Source: Pseudomonas sp. MIACH
Lineage (GTDB): Bacteria; Pseudomonadota; Gammaproteobacteria; Pseudomonadales; Pseudomonadaceae
Length of the DNA: 64,000 nucleotides
Reading direction: 5' to 3'
Assembly (NCBI RefSeq): GCF_001269925.1
Contig: NZ_LHVO01000028.1
Coordinates: forward strand, 1 to 64,000
The notes beneath the pieces are model-generated. The model had not been told where the DNA came from. It did no database searches and saw only the letters and a program-made list of their open reading frames with translations. A program made the position numbers and the translations under genes. Positions 35,728-45,802 of this stretch are shown in pieces; within the stretch, counting starts at the first letter, position 1; each line of letters opens with the position of its first letter.

Positions 35728-37122
35728 TTACAAATGCGATTCGGCGTATTCGGCCAGAATCGAGCGAGGCACCCCTTGCAGCGCAATGTGCACGCCGTTC
35801 GGGAAATCCTTGAAGCGTTCCGTCAGGTAAGTCAGCCCGGAGCTGGTCGCGGACAGGTAAGGGGTGTCGATCTGTGCCAGGTTGCCCAGGCACACCACTT
35901 TGGAACCGGCGCCGGCACGGGTGATGATGGTTTTCATCTGGTGCGGGGTCAGGTTCTGGCATTCATCGATCAAAATCAGGCTCTGCTGGAAGCTGCGACC
36001 TCGGATGTAGTTGAGGGATTTGAACTGCAACGGCACTTTGCTGAGGATGTAGTCGACGCTGCCATGGGTGTTTTCGTCATCCATGTGCAAGGCTTCGAGG
36101 TTGTCGGTGATCGCCCCCAGCCACGGCTCCATTTTTTCCGCCTCGGTGCCGGGCAGGAAACCGATTTCCTGGTCCAGACCCTGCACGGAGCGGGTGGCGA
36201 TGATGCGGCGATAGCGCTTGGTCACCATGGTCTGCTCGATGGCGGCGGCCAGGGCGAGGATGGTTTTACCGGAACCGGCAGCGCCCGTCAGGTTGACCAG
36301 GTGGATATCCGGGTCGAGCAGCGCATACAGCGCCAGGCTCTGGTAGATGTCACGCGGTTTCAGGCCCCAGGCTTCCTGGTGCAACAGGGGTTCCTGATGC
36401 AGGTCGAGAATCAGCAGCTTGTCGACCTGGATCTCTTTGATCCAGCCCACGAAGCCCTGTTCGTCGACGATGAATTCATTGATATGCACGGCCGGCAGGT
36501 TGTCGATCAGTTGTACCTGGTGCCAGGTGCGGCCGTGATCCTGACGGGTTTCGACCTTGCTGACACGGTCCCAGAACGAGCCGGTCATCATGTGATAACC
36601 ACGGGACAGCATCGACACGTCATCGACCAGTTGGTCGGTACTGTAGTCCTCGGCAGCGATCCCACACGCTCGTGCCTTGAGGCGCATATTGATGTCTTTG
36701 GTCACCAGCACCACGCGCAGGTCCTTGTCGCGCGCATGCAGGTCGATCAATTGGTTGATGATTTTGTTGTCGTTGAGGTTTTCCGGCAGCAGGCTGTTGG
36801 GCTCGCTGCGCTTGCTCATCAGAATCGACAGCAAGCCCTTGGGCCCGCTTTTGCCGCGTTGGATCGGCACGCCGACTTCCACGTCCTCGGGTGACGCTTC
36901 GCCCAGGGTCTTGTCGATCAGGCGGATGGCCTGGCGGCATTCGGCAGCCACGCTGTGGTGCCCGCTTTTGAGTTTGTCGAGCTCCTCAAGCACGATCATC
37001 GGAATGGCGACGTGGTGTTCTTCGAAGTTAAGCAGTGCGTTTGGATCGTGGATCAATACATTGGTATCAAGCACATAAAGGATTGGCTGGTCGGAAGAAG
37101 GGGTGCGTCCATGATCATCCAT
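35728..37122 (-). CDS. PIN-PhoH fusion protein (PhoH2 type)
   Basis: A 464-residue protein with an N-terminal PIN ribonuclease domain (about 12-150) and a C-terminal PhoH ATPase. PIN acidic residues are seen in [12 protein letters not shown] and [11 protein letters not shown], and in [19 protein letters not shown]. PhoH has Walker A GAAGSGKT, Walker [12 protein letters not shown] and the downstream QEIGFLPG block. Such fusions have been described as RNA helicase/RNase proteins. It stands alone; a REP hairpin follows the stop. Confidence 0.92.
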   Translation of the reverse strand: MDDHGRTPSSDQPILYVLDTNVLIHDPNALLNFEEHHVAIPMIVLEELDKLKSGHHSVAAECRQAIRLIDKTLGEASPEDVEVGVPIQRGKSGPKGLLSILMSKRSEPNSLLPENLNDNKIINQLIDLHARDKDLRVVLVTKDINMRLKARACGIAAEDYSTDQLVDDVSMLSRGYHMMTGSFWDRVSKVETRQDHGRTWHQVQLIDNLPAVHINEFIVDEQGFVGWIKEIQVDKLLILDLHQEPLLHQEAWGLKPRDIYQSLALYALLDPDIHLVNLTGAAGSGKTILALAAAIEQTMVTKRYRRIIATRSVQGLDQEIGFLPGTEAEKMEPWLGAITDNLEALHMDDENTHGSVDYILSKVPLQFKSLNYIRGRSFQQSLILIDECQNLTPHQMKTIITRAGAGSKVVCLGNLAQIDTPYLSATSSGLTYLTERFKDFPNGVHIALQGVPRSILAEYAESHL

Positions 37123-37469
37123 ACTCGGTCACCTTTGTGGGAGCCAGTCGACGCAATACCACGACAGTGCTGCGCCTCGATTCGACCACCGACTGCACCT
37201 GAGTGACGTCAAGCGCAGTGCCCACATGAGGAGTCTTGGAAGACGCCACCTGTGTTGCAGGTTTCGGCGATCTGACTTCGTAATACCGCAAAACCCATGA
37301 CAGGAAAAAGCACTTTGACGCTTTTTTGAAGTTTATTTTTCAGGATGACGAATAGCACTAGCCGAGTGCCCGATGCACCGTTAAAGTCGGAAGTCCGCCT
37401 GCATCGAAATGTTGCAAAAAATCAGCGCAAAAATGCCTCGCACCCAACAGGGCCGGGCACTTCATCTTT
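37123..37469. other. Intergenic region without recognisable gene
   Basis: A 347-base gap between two minus-strand genes. It should contain the promoter of the PIN-PhoH gene and the transcript end of the deacetylase gene. There are T- and A-rich stretches near 37310-37345 but no clear hairpin terminator and no conserved promoter that I can name. Confidence 0.4.
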
Positions 37470-38594
37470 TTAACGAAATGCTTCCCGGCAGTCCTGCCAA
37501 CCCAGCCCACTTTGCGCCGTTGCTTGCAGCAACATCGGCAATGCCACCCGCGCCTTGTCCTGGGTGTCGTGAAACACAATCACGCCTTTGCGCCACAACA
37601 GCATCAACGTCAGCACCCGCTGCGCAGACTCATCCGCCTTGAGCTTGCCCGGCTCGTCCTGGGAATCGATGTCCCATAACGCCACCTGCAAGCCCTGGGA
37701 CTGGAAAAACCCCTGGCTGTCCGCGCGACGTTGCCCGTAAGGCGGACGGAACAGCGGCACGTAGTTTTCCGGCATCAGGTTCTGCACCAACTGCGCGCTG
37801 CGGGTAATGGAGCCTTGCCAGTCGACCCAATGGCTATGGGAACGGTACTGCCAGCCCTGGGTGCCGACGCACTGCCCCTGGTACAACGCCTCCACCTCAG
37901 CGGCGGAACTGCGCTCCACGCGGGTTTGCAGGCTGCTGCCGAGGGAAAAGAAGGTGGCGTTCATCTTCTGCTTGCGCAGGTAGTCGGCGAGCCAGTCGGT
38001 ATTGCCGCTGACCGGCGCCGGACCGCCGTCGAAGGTCAGCAGGAAGAGACGGTCGTTGAACTCGTCGCCATTACGCTCATGGTCGCCAAAGCGTGCAACT
38101 TCGCTGCTGATCTGCGGAAACAGCGCGGCCTTGCGCAGCAGTTCGTCCAGGTAACGCTCATGGAAGGCATGGCTGGGGGCTGCCCAGCCTATATAGAAAG
38201 AGTCTTCGCTGATCGCCAACTTGCCGGCCTGCTCCCGCAGGTCGTCCATGCTCTCCACCAGGTAGCAGAACGAAGCGTCAACTTCGCAACTCTGCTGGGC
38301 GAAGGTGTAGTTCTCCAACAACCGCTGCCAAAGCTCGCGACGCAGGTCGTCGATGGCGGCCAGGTTGATGATCTTCAAGCCCAGGCGCTGCTTGAGTGCG
38401 GCTTCATCCAGGGCTTCACTGGCCAGCAGGCTGTGGGCGAACATCAGGATTTCCGCGCGCGAGGCCACATCGAACAGCGCCGGGCTGCTGAGTTTTTCCG
38501 GCCAGGTGCCACGGTCCAGGCTGGCTACATCCACCGGCGCCGCCTGGGCATTCAGGCACAGCAGGCAAGCCGACAACAAAAGCGCTATTCGCAC
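37470..38594 (-). CDS. NodB-type polysaccharide deacetylase family protein with altered metal motif
   Basis: A 374-residue secreted protein with signal peptide about 1-18 (LCLNAQA). The C-terminal NodB-like domain (from about 180) has LLTFDGGPAP, the RPPYGQRRADS motif and VIVFHDT. Normal NodB motif 1 is TFDDG, where the second Asp binds the metal. Here it is Gly (codons GAC-GGC-GGT). The motif 2 region, SHSHWVDW, keeps histidines but not in the standard order. The N-terminal 170 residues are helical and unfamiliar. Possibly an inactive or divergent carbohydrate esterase. The start is GTG with GGGAG ahead. Confidence 0.8.
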   Translation of the reverse strand: MRIALLLSACLLCLNAQAAPVDVASLDRGTWPEKLSSPALFDVASRAEILMFAHSLLASEALDEAALKQRLGLKIINLAAIDDLRRELWQRLLENYTFAQQSCEVDASFCYLVESMDDLREQAGKLAISEDSFYIGWAAPSHAFHERYLDELLRKAALFPQISSEVARFGDHERNGDEFNDRLFLLTFDGGPAPVSGNTDWLADYLRKQKMNATFFSLGSSLQTRVERSSAAEVEALYQGQCVGTQGWQYRSHSHWVDWQGSITRSAQLVQNLMPENYVPLFRPPYGQRRADSQGFFQSQGLQVALWDIDSQDEPGKLKADESAQRVLTLMLLWRKGVIVFHDTQDKARVALPMLLQATAQSGLGWQDCREAFR

Positions 38595-38713
38595 GCAGGG
38601 TCTCCCTCTCCAGAGTCACCGGCCATCATAGCGGATCGCGCCTATCGCCATCATAGGTGGAGTCAAAACGCCCCAACCCCTAGAATCCCCGCACGATTAC
38701 AGGAGACGACTTC

Positions 38714-39493
38714 ATGCTGATGGTGATTTCCCCCGCCAAAACCCTCGACTTCGAGTCAAAGCCGGCGACCCAGCGCTTTACCCAGCCACAGTACCTGGAC
38801 CATTCCCAGGTGCTGATCGAGCAACTGCGCGAGCTGAGCCCGGCGCAGATCAGCGAATTGATGCACGTATCCGACAAGATCGGCGGCCTCAACGCCGCCC
38901 GCTTCGGCAGCTGGACCCCGGCCTTCACCCCAGAGAATGCCAAGCAGGCCTTGCTGGCGTTCAAGGGCGACGTGTACACCGGCCTCAACGCCGACACCTT
39001 CACCGATGCCGACTTCAGCTACGCCCAGGACCACCTGCGCATGCTCTCGGGCCTGTACGGCCTGCTGCGCCCCCTGGACCTGATGATGCCGTACCGCCTG
39101 GAGATGGGCACCAAACTCGCCAACGCCCGTGGCAAGGACCTGTACGCCTTCTGGGGCACGCGCATCAGCGAATGGCTGAACGAAGCCCTGGCCGAACAAG
39201 GCGACGACGTACTGCTCAACCTTGCCTCCAACGAGTACTTCTCGGCGGTCAAGCGCACGGTCCTGAACGCGCGGATCATCAACACCGAGTTCAAGGACCT
39301 GAAGAACGGCCAGTACAAGATCATCAGCTTCTACGCCAAAAAGGCCCGGGGCATGATGAGCCGCTTCGTGATCGAAGAGCGCATCAACGATCCGGCCAAG
39401 CTCAAGCAGTTCGATGTGCAGGGCTATCGCTTCAATGCGGAGCAGTCCAAGCCGGATAATCTGGTGTTTTTGCGCGATCACACACCGGAATAA
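38714..39493 (+). CDS. yaaA: YaaA peroxide stress protein
   Basis: A 259-residue YaaA/DUF328 protein. The N-terminus [15 protein letters not shown] and the blocks [63 protein letters not shown] and [20 protein letters not shown] are the strongly conserved family blocks. In E. coli it lowers free iron and limits DNA damage during peroxide stress. It has a clean AGGAG ribosome-binding site and stands alone. Confidence 0.94.
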   Translation: MLMVISPAKTLDFESKPATQRFTQPQYLDHSQVLIEQLRELSPAQISELMHVSDKIGGLNAARFGSWTPAFTPENAKQALLAFKGDVYTGLNADTFTDADFSYAQDHLRMLSGLYGLLRPLDLMMPYRLEMGTKLANARGKDLYAFWGTRISEWLNEALAEQGDDVLLNLASNEYFSAVKRTVLNARIINTEFKDLKNGQYKIISFYAKKARGMMSRFVIEERINDPAKLKQFDVQGYRFNAEQSKPDNLVFLRDHTPE

Positions 39494-39530
39494 GGCCGTA
39501 CCAGCCTCTTTCAGACGATGAAATCCAACT

Positions 39531-39556
39531 GTGGGAGGGGACAAGCCCCCTCCCAC
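39531..39556. repeat. Single REP hairpin after yaaA
   Basis: GTGGGAGGGG-ACAAG-CCCCCTCCCAC is an almost perfect hairpin 38 bases after the yaaA stop, at the left edge of the algD control region. It may serve as transcript end for yaaA. Confidence 0.85.
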
Positions 39557-40318
39557 ATTTGCCCGCGCTTCAAACCAAGATAAGCCAATTATTTGACGTC
39601 AAAAAACACACACGCGCATCCCTAACATTTTTTTCACTCGACATTTCCGATTTTTTTTCGTAGTGGCACCACTTTTTTAAATCAGTAGTGGCACAAAACT
39701 ATCCCTGCGCGCCAACTCCCCACAACTACTGGCCCAAATAGCAAGTGCTATCAATATAGTACTAGTGCCATCTTCGCTAATATTTCAAGAAATTTCCGCA
39801 AACAGGATGAGCGGCCAGGAACTTCGTCCTAAAGCACCGCTCATACCACCGGTAACGAAATTCTCTGTTTCTGTAGGAGATGACTTACAAGGCGGACCAA
39901 CGGAAGTAGCAAAGTTGTCACATTGAACTTTGACTCAGTGGTCACATCACCAACCGATTAGTTGAGAGCGGCGATAAGGATTAATTGCCACGAACTATAA
40001 GGCCAAGGCTGTGCTTACCCTAATGGGTCAGTGAGACAACCCAAGGCATTGATACTTAAAGGCTTACGGCCTCTATCAAAGCCCTGCGGCACTGGCGCCA
40101 GGCCCTTCTCCCAGGAAGGCTGGCTGCATTTCAGGGCAGGCCCCAATAACAAGGCCAAGTTGCGCACAACTTGAGTGCAATAGTTAGTCACTCGTTATTC
40201 AACATGCCTGTACGCGGCAAGTCGGCGTCTATTCGCCCAACTTTCGCGGCATTTGTGACGTTTGCAAACATGAACTCCAGCCATCTAATGGCATGATTTA
40301 AATACAGAGGTAATTGCG
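39557..40318 (+). promoter_or_regulatory. algD upstream control region and long leader
   Basis: About 760 bases without a gene. The left part is strongly AT-rich and has TAGTGGCAC twice (39661-39669 and 39686-39694) and the reverse-oriented AGTGCCA (39764-39770). Then comes an AlgU-type promoter (39819-39845). The leader, about 470 bases, has several hairpins: GCCCTG/CAGGGC (40081-40137, with an inner CCTTC/GAAGG), AAGTTG/CAACTT (40157-40172), GAGTG/CACTC (40173-40193) and GCCAT/ATGGC (40280-40292). GGA motifs in it could bind Rsm proteins. The P. aeruginosa algD upstream region is likewise long and complex. Confidence 0.7.
39819..39845 (+). promoter_or_regulatory. AlgU (sigma-22)-type promoter of algD
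   Basis: GAACTT, then 16 bases, then TCATA matches the extracytoplasmic sigma factor AlgU pattern (GAACTT-N16/17-TCNNA). The P. aeruginosa algD promoter has the same GGAACTT element. Transcription would begin near 39850, leaving a leader of about 470 bases. Confidence 0.75.
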
Positions 40319-41635
40319 ATGCGCATCAGCATATTTGGTTTGGGTTACGTTGGCGCAGTGTGTGCCGGTTGCCTGTCTGCCCGTGGCCACGAAGTGGTCG
40401 GCGTAGACATCTCCAAGGATAAGATCGACCTGATCAATGCAGGCAAATCGCCAATCGTTGAGCCAGGTCTGGGCGAGCTGTTGAGCCAGGGTATCGAGAC
40501 CGGTCGGCTGCGCGGCACCACCAACTTCGCCGACGCCATCCGCGATACCGACTTGTCGATGATCTGCGTCGGCACGCCAAGCAAGAAAAATGGCGACCTG
40601 GAACTCGACTACATCGAAGCCGTGTGCCGCGAGATCGGTTTTGTCCTGCGTGACAAAGCCACCCGCCATACCGTCGTCGTACGTAGCACCGTGTTGCCAG
40701 GCACCGTGGCCAACGTGGTCATCCCAATCCTCGAAGACTGCTCCGGCAAGAAAGCCGGCGTCGATTTCGGTGTTGCGGTCAACCCGGAATTCCTGCGCGA
40801 ATCCACCGCCATTGCCGACTACGACCTGCCACCGATGACCGTCATCGGCGAATTCGACAAAGCCTCCGGCGATGTCCTGCAGTCCCTGTACGAAGAGCTC
40901 GACGCACCGATCATCCGCAAGGACATCGCCGTTGCCGAGATGATCAAGTACACCTGCAACGTGTGGCACGCCACCAAAGTGACCTTCGCCAACGAGATCG
41001 GCAACATTGCCAAGGCCGTCGGCGTCGACGGTCGCGAAGTGATGGAAGTGGTCTGCCAGGACAAGACCCTCAACCTGTCCCAGTACTACATGCGCCCAGG
41101 CTTCGCCTTCGGCGGCTCGTGCCTGCCGAAGGACGTACGCGCCCTGACCTACCGCGCCAGCTCCCTGGACGTGGAAGCGCCGCTGCTCAACTCGCTGATG
41201 CGCAGCAACGAATCCCAGGTGCAGAACGCCTTCGACATCGTCGCCGGCCACGACAAACGCAAAGTCGCGCTGCTGGGCCTGAGCTTCAAGGCCGGTACCG
41301 ATGACCTGCGCGAAAGCCCGCTGGTAGAGCTGGCGGAAATGCTGATCGGCAAGGGCTTCGACCTGAGCATCTACGACAGCAACGTCGAATACGCCCGTGT
41401 CCACGGCGCGAACAAGGACTACATCGAAGGCAAGATCCCCCACGTGTCGTCCCTGCTCAACTCGGACTTCGACGAAGTGATCAACAACTCCGACGTGATC
41501 ATCCTCGGCAACCGCGATGAGAAGTTCCGTGCCCTGGCGCAGAACGCACCGCACGGCAAGCAAGTGATCGACCTGGTGGGCTTCATGTCCAAGGCCACCT
41601 GTGCGACCGGCCGTACCGAAGGCATTTGCTGGTAA
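40319..41635 (+). CDS. algD: GDP-mannose 6-dehydrogenase
   Basis: A 438-residue NAD-dependent enzyme that oxidises GDP-mannose to GDP-mannuronate, the committed step of alginate synthesis. It has the N-terminal NAD motif [26 protein letters not shown], the central domain, and the active-site block [16 protein letters not shown] with catalytic Cys268, the same position as in P. aeruginosa AlgD. The C-terminal UDP/GDP-sugar-binding domain includes [22 protein letters not shown]. The ATG follows AGAGG. It is the first gene of the twelve-gene alginate operon and lies behind the AlgU-type promoter. Confidence 0.97.
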   Translation: MRISIFGLGYVGAVCAGCLSARGHEVVGVDISKDKIDLINAGKSPIVEPGLGELLSQGIETGRLRGTTNFADAIRDTDLSMICVGTPSKKNGDLELDYIEAVCREIGFVLRDKATRHTVVVRSTVLPGTVANVVIPILEDCSGKKAGVDFGVAVNPEFLRESTAIADYDLPPMTVIGEFDKASGDVLQSLYEELDAPIIRKDIAVAEMIKYTCNVWHATKVTFANEIGNIAKAVGVDGREVMEVVCQDKTLNLSQYYMRPGFAFGGSCLPKDVRALTYRASSLDVEAPLLNSLMRSNESQVQNAFDIVAGHDKRKVALLGLSFKAGTDDLRESPLVELAEMLIGKGFDLSIYDSNVEYARVHGANKDYIEGKIPHVSSLLNSDFDEVINNSDVIILGNRDEKFRALAQNAPHGKQVIDLVGFMSKATCATGRTEGICW

Positions 41636-41718
41636 CAGCAACGGCAAGTTTCGGGCTGCAGGCGTACCAATCCCCAGCGCTTGCAGCTCGAAGCCTTCTT
41701 CACCTTCGGATGACGCTT

Positions 41719-43200
41719 ATGTCCAAGTTAAAACACGTACTGCTCCACTCCGCCGGCTGGCTGTTCTTCCTGAGCCTGCTGATGGGTCTCGCCCTGCTGT
41801 TGCCGGCGAGTACGTTCGACTCCGAGTCGAAGAATTTTATTTTCCTGATTGGCGCCGTCGGTATCTGGCGCTACTCGATGGGTGCTACGCATTTCTTTCG
41901 CGGCATGCTGTTCCTGTACGTGGTCTACCCCCACCTGCGCCGTAAAGTGCGCAAGCTGGGCAAGGCTGCCGACCCGTCCCATGTGTTCCTGATGGTCACC
42001 AGCTTCCGTATCGATGCGCTGACCACCGCGCAGGTCTACAGCTCGGTGATTCGCGAGGCCATCGAATGCGGCTTCCCCACCACCGTGGTCTGCTCGCTGG
42101 TGGAAATGTCCGATGAGCTGCTGGTCAAGAGCCTGTGGGAACGCATGAACCCGCCGGACCACGTCAAGCTCGACTTCGTGCGGATCGCCGGTACCGGCAA
42201 GCGCGACGGCCTGGCCTTCGGTTTCCGCGCCATCTCGCGCCACCTGCCGGACGACCGTGCCGTGGTTGCCGTGATCGATGGCGACACCGTGCTCGCCGAA
42301 GGCGTCGTGCGCAAGACCGTGCCGTGGTTCCAGCTGTTCGGCAACGTCGGCGGCCTGACCACCAACGAGTTCTGCGAAGTGCGCGGCGGCTACATCATGA
42401 GCGAGTGGCACAAACTGCGCTTCGCCCAGCGCCACATCAACATGTGCTCGATGGCCCTGTCCAAGCGCGTACTGACCATGACCGGTCGCATGTCGGTGTT
42501 CCGTGCCAACGTCGTGACTGACCCCGGCTTTATCGCCGACGTGGAAAGCGACTCGCTGCAACACTGGCGCCTGGGCCGCTTCAAGTTCCTCACCGGTGAC
42601 GACAAGTCCAGCTGGTTCAGCCTGATGCGCCTGGGCTACGACACCTTCTACGTGCCTGACGCGGCGATCCACACCGTGGAACACCCGCCGGAAAAGAGCT
42701 TTATCAAGGCCAGCCGCAAGCTGATGTTCCGCTGGTACGGCAACAACCTACGCCAGAACTCCCGCGCCCTCGGCCTGGGTGTACGCCGCCTCGGCCTGTT
42801 CACCAGCATCGTGTTGTTCGACCAGCGCGTGTCGATGTGGACCTCCCTGCTCGGCCTGACCGTGGCCATCATCGCCACCTTCAAGTACGGCGGCGCGTTC
42901 ATCCTCGCGTACCTGCTGTGGATCGGCATCACCCGCCTGATCCTGACCCTGCTGCTGTCGTGCTCCGGCCACAAGATCGGCCCGGCGTACCCGGTGATTC
43001 TCTATTACAACCAGATCATGGGCGCGCTGGTGAAGATCTACGTGTTCTTCCGCCTTGATCAACAGTCCTGGACCCGCCAGGACACCAAACTGACCCGCGA
43101 TTTGGCCAGCTTTCAACGTTGGTTCAACACCTGGTCGTCTCGGACCATGACCTTCTCCGCCGGCAGCATCTTCGTTGCCGTGTTGCTGATGATGGTCTGA
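41719..43200 (+). CDS. alg8: Alginate polymerase, glycosyltransferase Alg8
   Basis: A 493-residue inner-membrane family 2 glycosyltransferase that polymerises mannuronate and, with Alg44, exports it through the inner membrane. N-terminal membrane helices (about 8-60) precede the cytoplasmic GT domain, with [11 protein letters not shown] as the first Asp site, [10 protein letters not shown], the GRMSVFRA block and the processivity motif region [10 protein letters not shown]. The C-terminus has further helices. The ATG at 41719 gives the family length and has GGATGA ahead. The upstream in-frame stretch overlaps the algD 3' end and is not used. Confidence 0.96.
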   Translation: MSKLKHVLLHSAGWLFFLSLLMGLALLLPASTFDSESKNFIFLIGAVGIWRYSMGATHFFRGMLFLYVVYPHLRRKVRKLGKAADPSHVFLMVTSFRIDALTTAQVYSSVIREAIECGFPTTVVCSLVEMSDELLVKSLWERMNPPDHVKLDFVRIAGTGKRDGLAFGFRAISRHLPDDRAVVAVIDGDTVLAEGVVRKTVPWFQLFGNVGGLTTNEFCEVRGGYIMSEWHKLRFAQRHINMCSMALSKRVLTMTGRMSVFRANVVTDPGFIADVESDSLQHWRLGRFKFLTGDDKSSWFSLMRLGYDTFYVPDAAIHTVEHPPEKSFIKASRKLMFRWYGNNLRQNSRALGLGVRRLGLFTSIVLFDQRVSMWTSLLGLTVAIIATFKYGGAFILAYLLWIGITRLILTLLLSCSGHKIGPAYPVILYYNQIMGALVKIYVFFRLDQQSWTRQDTKLTRDLASFQRWFNTWSSRTMTFSAGSIFVAVLLMMV

Positions 43201-43235
43201 CAGCCAAGCCTGAATTAACCAAGGAGCTATCCCTA

Positions 43236-44408
43236 ATGAGCATAAACAGTCAAGTAAACGCCAACGTTGTCCACGAATCCGAAGCACAGCGCCAACATGC
43301 CCGGGTCAAAATCCCGGCCAAGCTGCGCTTCTTCAACACCGACCGCACCCAGACCGAAGCACGGGTGATCGACCTCTCGGCCGGCGGCCTGGCGTTCACC
43401 GCCACCCAGCCGTTGACCGTGGGTGAAGTGCACAAGGGTCGCCTGCAATTCGTCATCGATAACCTCGGCCTGGCCATGGATGTGGAGCTGCAGATCCGCT
43501 CCTACGACCGCCAGAGCGGCCGCACCGGTTGCCAGTTCCAGAACCTCGACGCCCAGGATATTTCCACCCTGCGCCACCTGATCACCTCGCACTTGTCGGG
43601 CGACATCGTGACCATGGGTGACGTGCTGGCGACCCTGCAACGCGACAACTTCACCAAGGCGCGCAAGGTCAAGGACGGCGGCAGCAACATGAGCGCCTTC
43701 GGCCGCCTGCGCGCCGTGACGTTCAGCCTGGCGATCTTCCTGGTCGGCCTCGCCGCGTTCGGGTTTGTCTTCAAGTCGGTGTATGGCATGTACTTCGTCA
43801 GCCACGCCCAGGCCGGCCTGGTGAGCGTGCCTGGCATGAACGTGACCATGCCGCGCGACGGCACCGTGCAAAGCCTGCTCAAGGGTGACGCGATTGCAGC
43901 CAAAGGCGCGCCACTGGCGACCTTCAGCACCAGCATGCTGGATGTGCTCAAGGGCCATCTGGACGAAGACCAACTGCAACCGGCCAAGGTCGAAGAACTG
44001 TTCGGCAAGCAAATGACCGGCACGCTCACCTCCCCATGCGATTGCGTGGTGGCGCAGCAACTGGTCGCCGACGGCCAGTACGCCAGCAAAGGCGATGTGA
44101 TCTTCCAACTGGTGCCACGCGGCAGCCAGGCTAACGTCGAAGCTCGCTTTACCTATCGCCAGTTCGGTGACGTGCGCCCAGGTACCCCGGTGAGCTTCCA
44201 GGTGGCCGACGAAGAACAAGTGCGCACCGGCACCATCGTCAGCAGCACCAGCCTGAACAGCGCCGACCTGTCCTCCGACATCCGCGTCCAGATCAAGCCT
44301 GACGCCCCGCTGGACAGCGCCTACGCCGGTCGCCCGGTGGAAGTGACCAGCGACCGTGGCCCATCCCTGAACTGGCTGATCGATAAAGCCATGGCTGCAG
44401 GTCTTTAA
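43236..44408 (+). CDS. alg44: Alginate synthesis c-di-GMP receptor and co-polymerase Alg44
   Basis: A 390-residue protein. The N-terminal cytoplasmic PilZ domain (about 15-125) has the c-di-GMP-binding signature RQHAR (Arg19, Arg23) and DLSAGG (Asp46, Ser48), shifted two residues from P. aeruginosa Alg44. One membrane helix follows (about 160-185), then a periplasmic membrane-fusion-like domain (SVPGMNVTMPRDGTVQSLLKGD, and QLVADGQYASKGDVIFQLVP). c-di-GMP binding is needed for polymerisation in P. aeruginosa. A strong AAGGAG precedes the start. Confidence 0.96.
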   Translation: MSINSQVNANVVHESEAQRQHARVKIPAKLRFFNTDRTQTEARVIDLSAGGLAFTATQPLTVGEVHKGRLQFVIDNLGLAMDVELQIRSYDRQSGRTGCQFQNLDAQDISTLRHLITSHLSGDIVTMGDVLATLQRDNFTKARKVKDGGSNMSAFGRLRAVTFSLAIFLVGLAAFGFVFKSVYGMYFVSHAQAGLVSVPGMNVTMPRDGTVQSLLKGDAIAAKGAPLATFSTSMLDVLKGHLDEDQLQPAKVEELFGKQMTGTLTSPCDCVVAQQLVADGQYASKGDVIFQLVPRGSQANVEARFTYRQFGDVRPGTPVSFQVADEEQVRTGTIVSSTSLNSADLSSDIRVQIKPDAPLDSAYAGRPVEVTSDRGPSLNWLIDKAMAAGL

Positions 44409-44410
44409 TC

Positions 44411-45802
44411 ATGAGCGCCCTTCGAACCCTGCCGGTGCCCCTGGCGCTGGCCATCGCCCTCGCCGGTTGCGCCGGCCTGCCCGACCAACGCCTGGCCAAT
44501 GAAGCGCTCAAGCGTGGCGATACCGTCACCGCGCAGCAGAATTACCAGCAACTGGCAGACCTGGGCTACAGCGAGGCCCAAGTGGGCCTGGCCGATATCC
44601 AGGTAGGCACCCGCGATCCGGCGCAAATCAAACAGGCCGAGGCCACCTACCGCGCTGCGGCGGATACCTCGCCGCGCGCCCAGGCCCGTCTTGGTCGCCT
44701 GCTGGTGGCCAAGCCAGGCTCCACTGAAGCCGAACACCATGAAGCCGAAGGCCTGCTGAAAAAAGCCTTTGCCAATGGCGAAGGCAACACCCTGATCCCG
44801 CTGGCGATGCTGTACCTGCAATACCCGCACAGCTTCCCCAACGTGAATGCCCAGCAACAGATCAGCAAGTGGCAGGCGGCCGGTTACCCGGAAGCCGGCC
44901 TGGCCCAGGTGCTGCTGTATCGCACCCAGGACACCTACGACCAGCATCTGGATGACGTTGAGCGCATCTGCAAGGCCGCGCTGAACACCACCGACATCTG
45001 CTATGTCGAGTTGGCCACGGTCTACCAGAAAAAAGCCGAGCCGGAAAAACAGGCCGAACTGCTCAAGCAGATGGAAGCCGGCTACAGCCGCGGCACCGTC
45101 ACCGCCCAACGCGTCGACAGCGTAGCCCGCGTATTGGGCGACGCCACACTGGGCAAGACCGACGAGAAAACCGCCCAGGCCCTGCTGGAAAAAATCGCCC
45201 CCGGCTACCCCGCTTCCTGGGTCAGCCTGGCACAACTGCTCTACGACTTCCCCGAACTGGGCGACGTCGACCAGATGATGAAGTACCTGGACAACGGCCG
45301 CGCCGCCGACCAGCCGCGCGCCGAGCTGTTGCTGGGCAAGCTCTACTACGAAGGCAAGTGGGTGCCGGCGGACGCCAAGGCGGCCGAAGCGCACTTCCAG
45401 AAAGCCGTGGGCCGCGAAGTGGCTGCCGACTACTACCTCGGCCAGATCTACCGCCGTGGTTACCTGGGCCAGGTCTATTCCCAGAAGGCCCTGGACCACC
45501 TGCTGACCGCTGCGCGCAACGGCCAGAACAGCGCCGACTTCGCCATCGCCCAATTGTTTTCCCAAGGCAAGGGCACCAAGCCCGACCCATTGAATGCCTA
45601 TGTCTTCAGCCAATTGGCGAAAGCCCAGGACACGCCAGAGGCCAATGACCTGGCCACGCAGCTCGAAGCCCCGCTCACACCAGAACAACGCGCCCAAGGC
45701 CAACGCCTGGTGCAACAGGAACTGGCCGCGCGCGGCACCCTGGCCCAGAGCGCACTGCAACTGCACGCCCTGGAAGAAGAAGACGGCGAGGAATCCCTAT
45801 GA
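44411..45802 (+). CDS. algK: Alginate export lipoprotein AlgK
   Basis: A 463-residue outer-membrane lipoprotein with lipobox LAGC (Cys20) and about nine TPR/Sel1-like repeats, for example [47 protein letters not shown] and [29 protein letters not shown]. It guides the alginate secretin-like porin AlgE into the outer membrane and bridges the export complex. It begins two bases after alg44 and overlaps algE by four bases (ATGA). Confidence 0.95.
   Translation: MSALRTLPVPLALAIALAGCAGLPDQRLANEALKRGDTVTAQQNYQQLADLGYSEAQVGLADIQVGTRDPAQIKQAEATYRAAADTSPRAQARLGRLLVAKPGSTEAEHHEAEGLLKKAFANGEGNTLIPLAMLYLQYPHSFPNVNAQQQISKWQAAGYPEAGLAQVLLYRTQDTYDQHLDDVERICKAALNTTDICYVELATVYQKKAEPEKQAELLKQMEAGYSRGTVTAQRVDSVARVLGDATLGKTDEKTAQALLEKIAPGYPASWVSLAQLLYDFPELGDVDQMMKYLDNGRAADQPRAELLLGKLYYEGKWVPADAKAAEAHFQKAVGREVAADYYLGQIYRRGYLGQVYSQKALDHLLTAARNGQNSADFAIAQLFSQGKGTKPDPLNAYVFSQLAKAQDTPEANDLATQLEAPLTPEQRAQGQRLVQQELAARGTLAQSALQLHALEEEDGEESL

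Noticed and set aside
39880..39909. Nine-codon frame in the algD leader (MTYKADQRK)
   Set aside because: The AGGAG abuts the ATG with no spacer, so efficient initiation is unlikely; kept only as a possibility for leader control.
40270..40296. Eight-codon frame just upstream of algD (MNSSHLMA)
   Set aside because: No ribosome-binding site and no clear link to algD translation.
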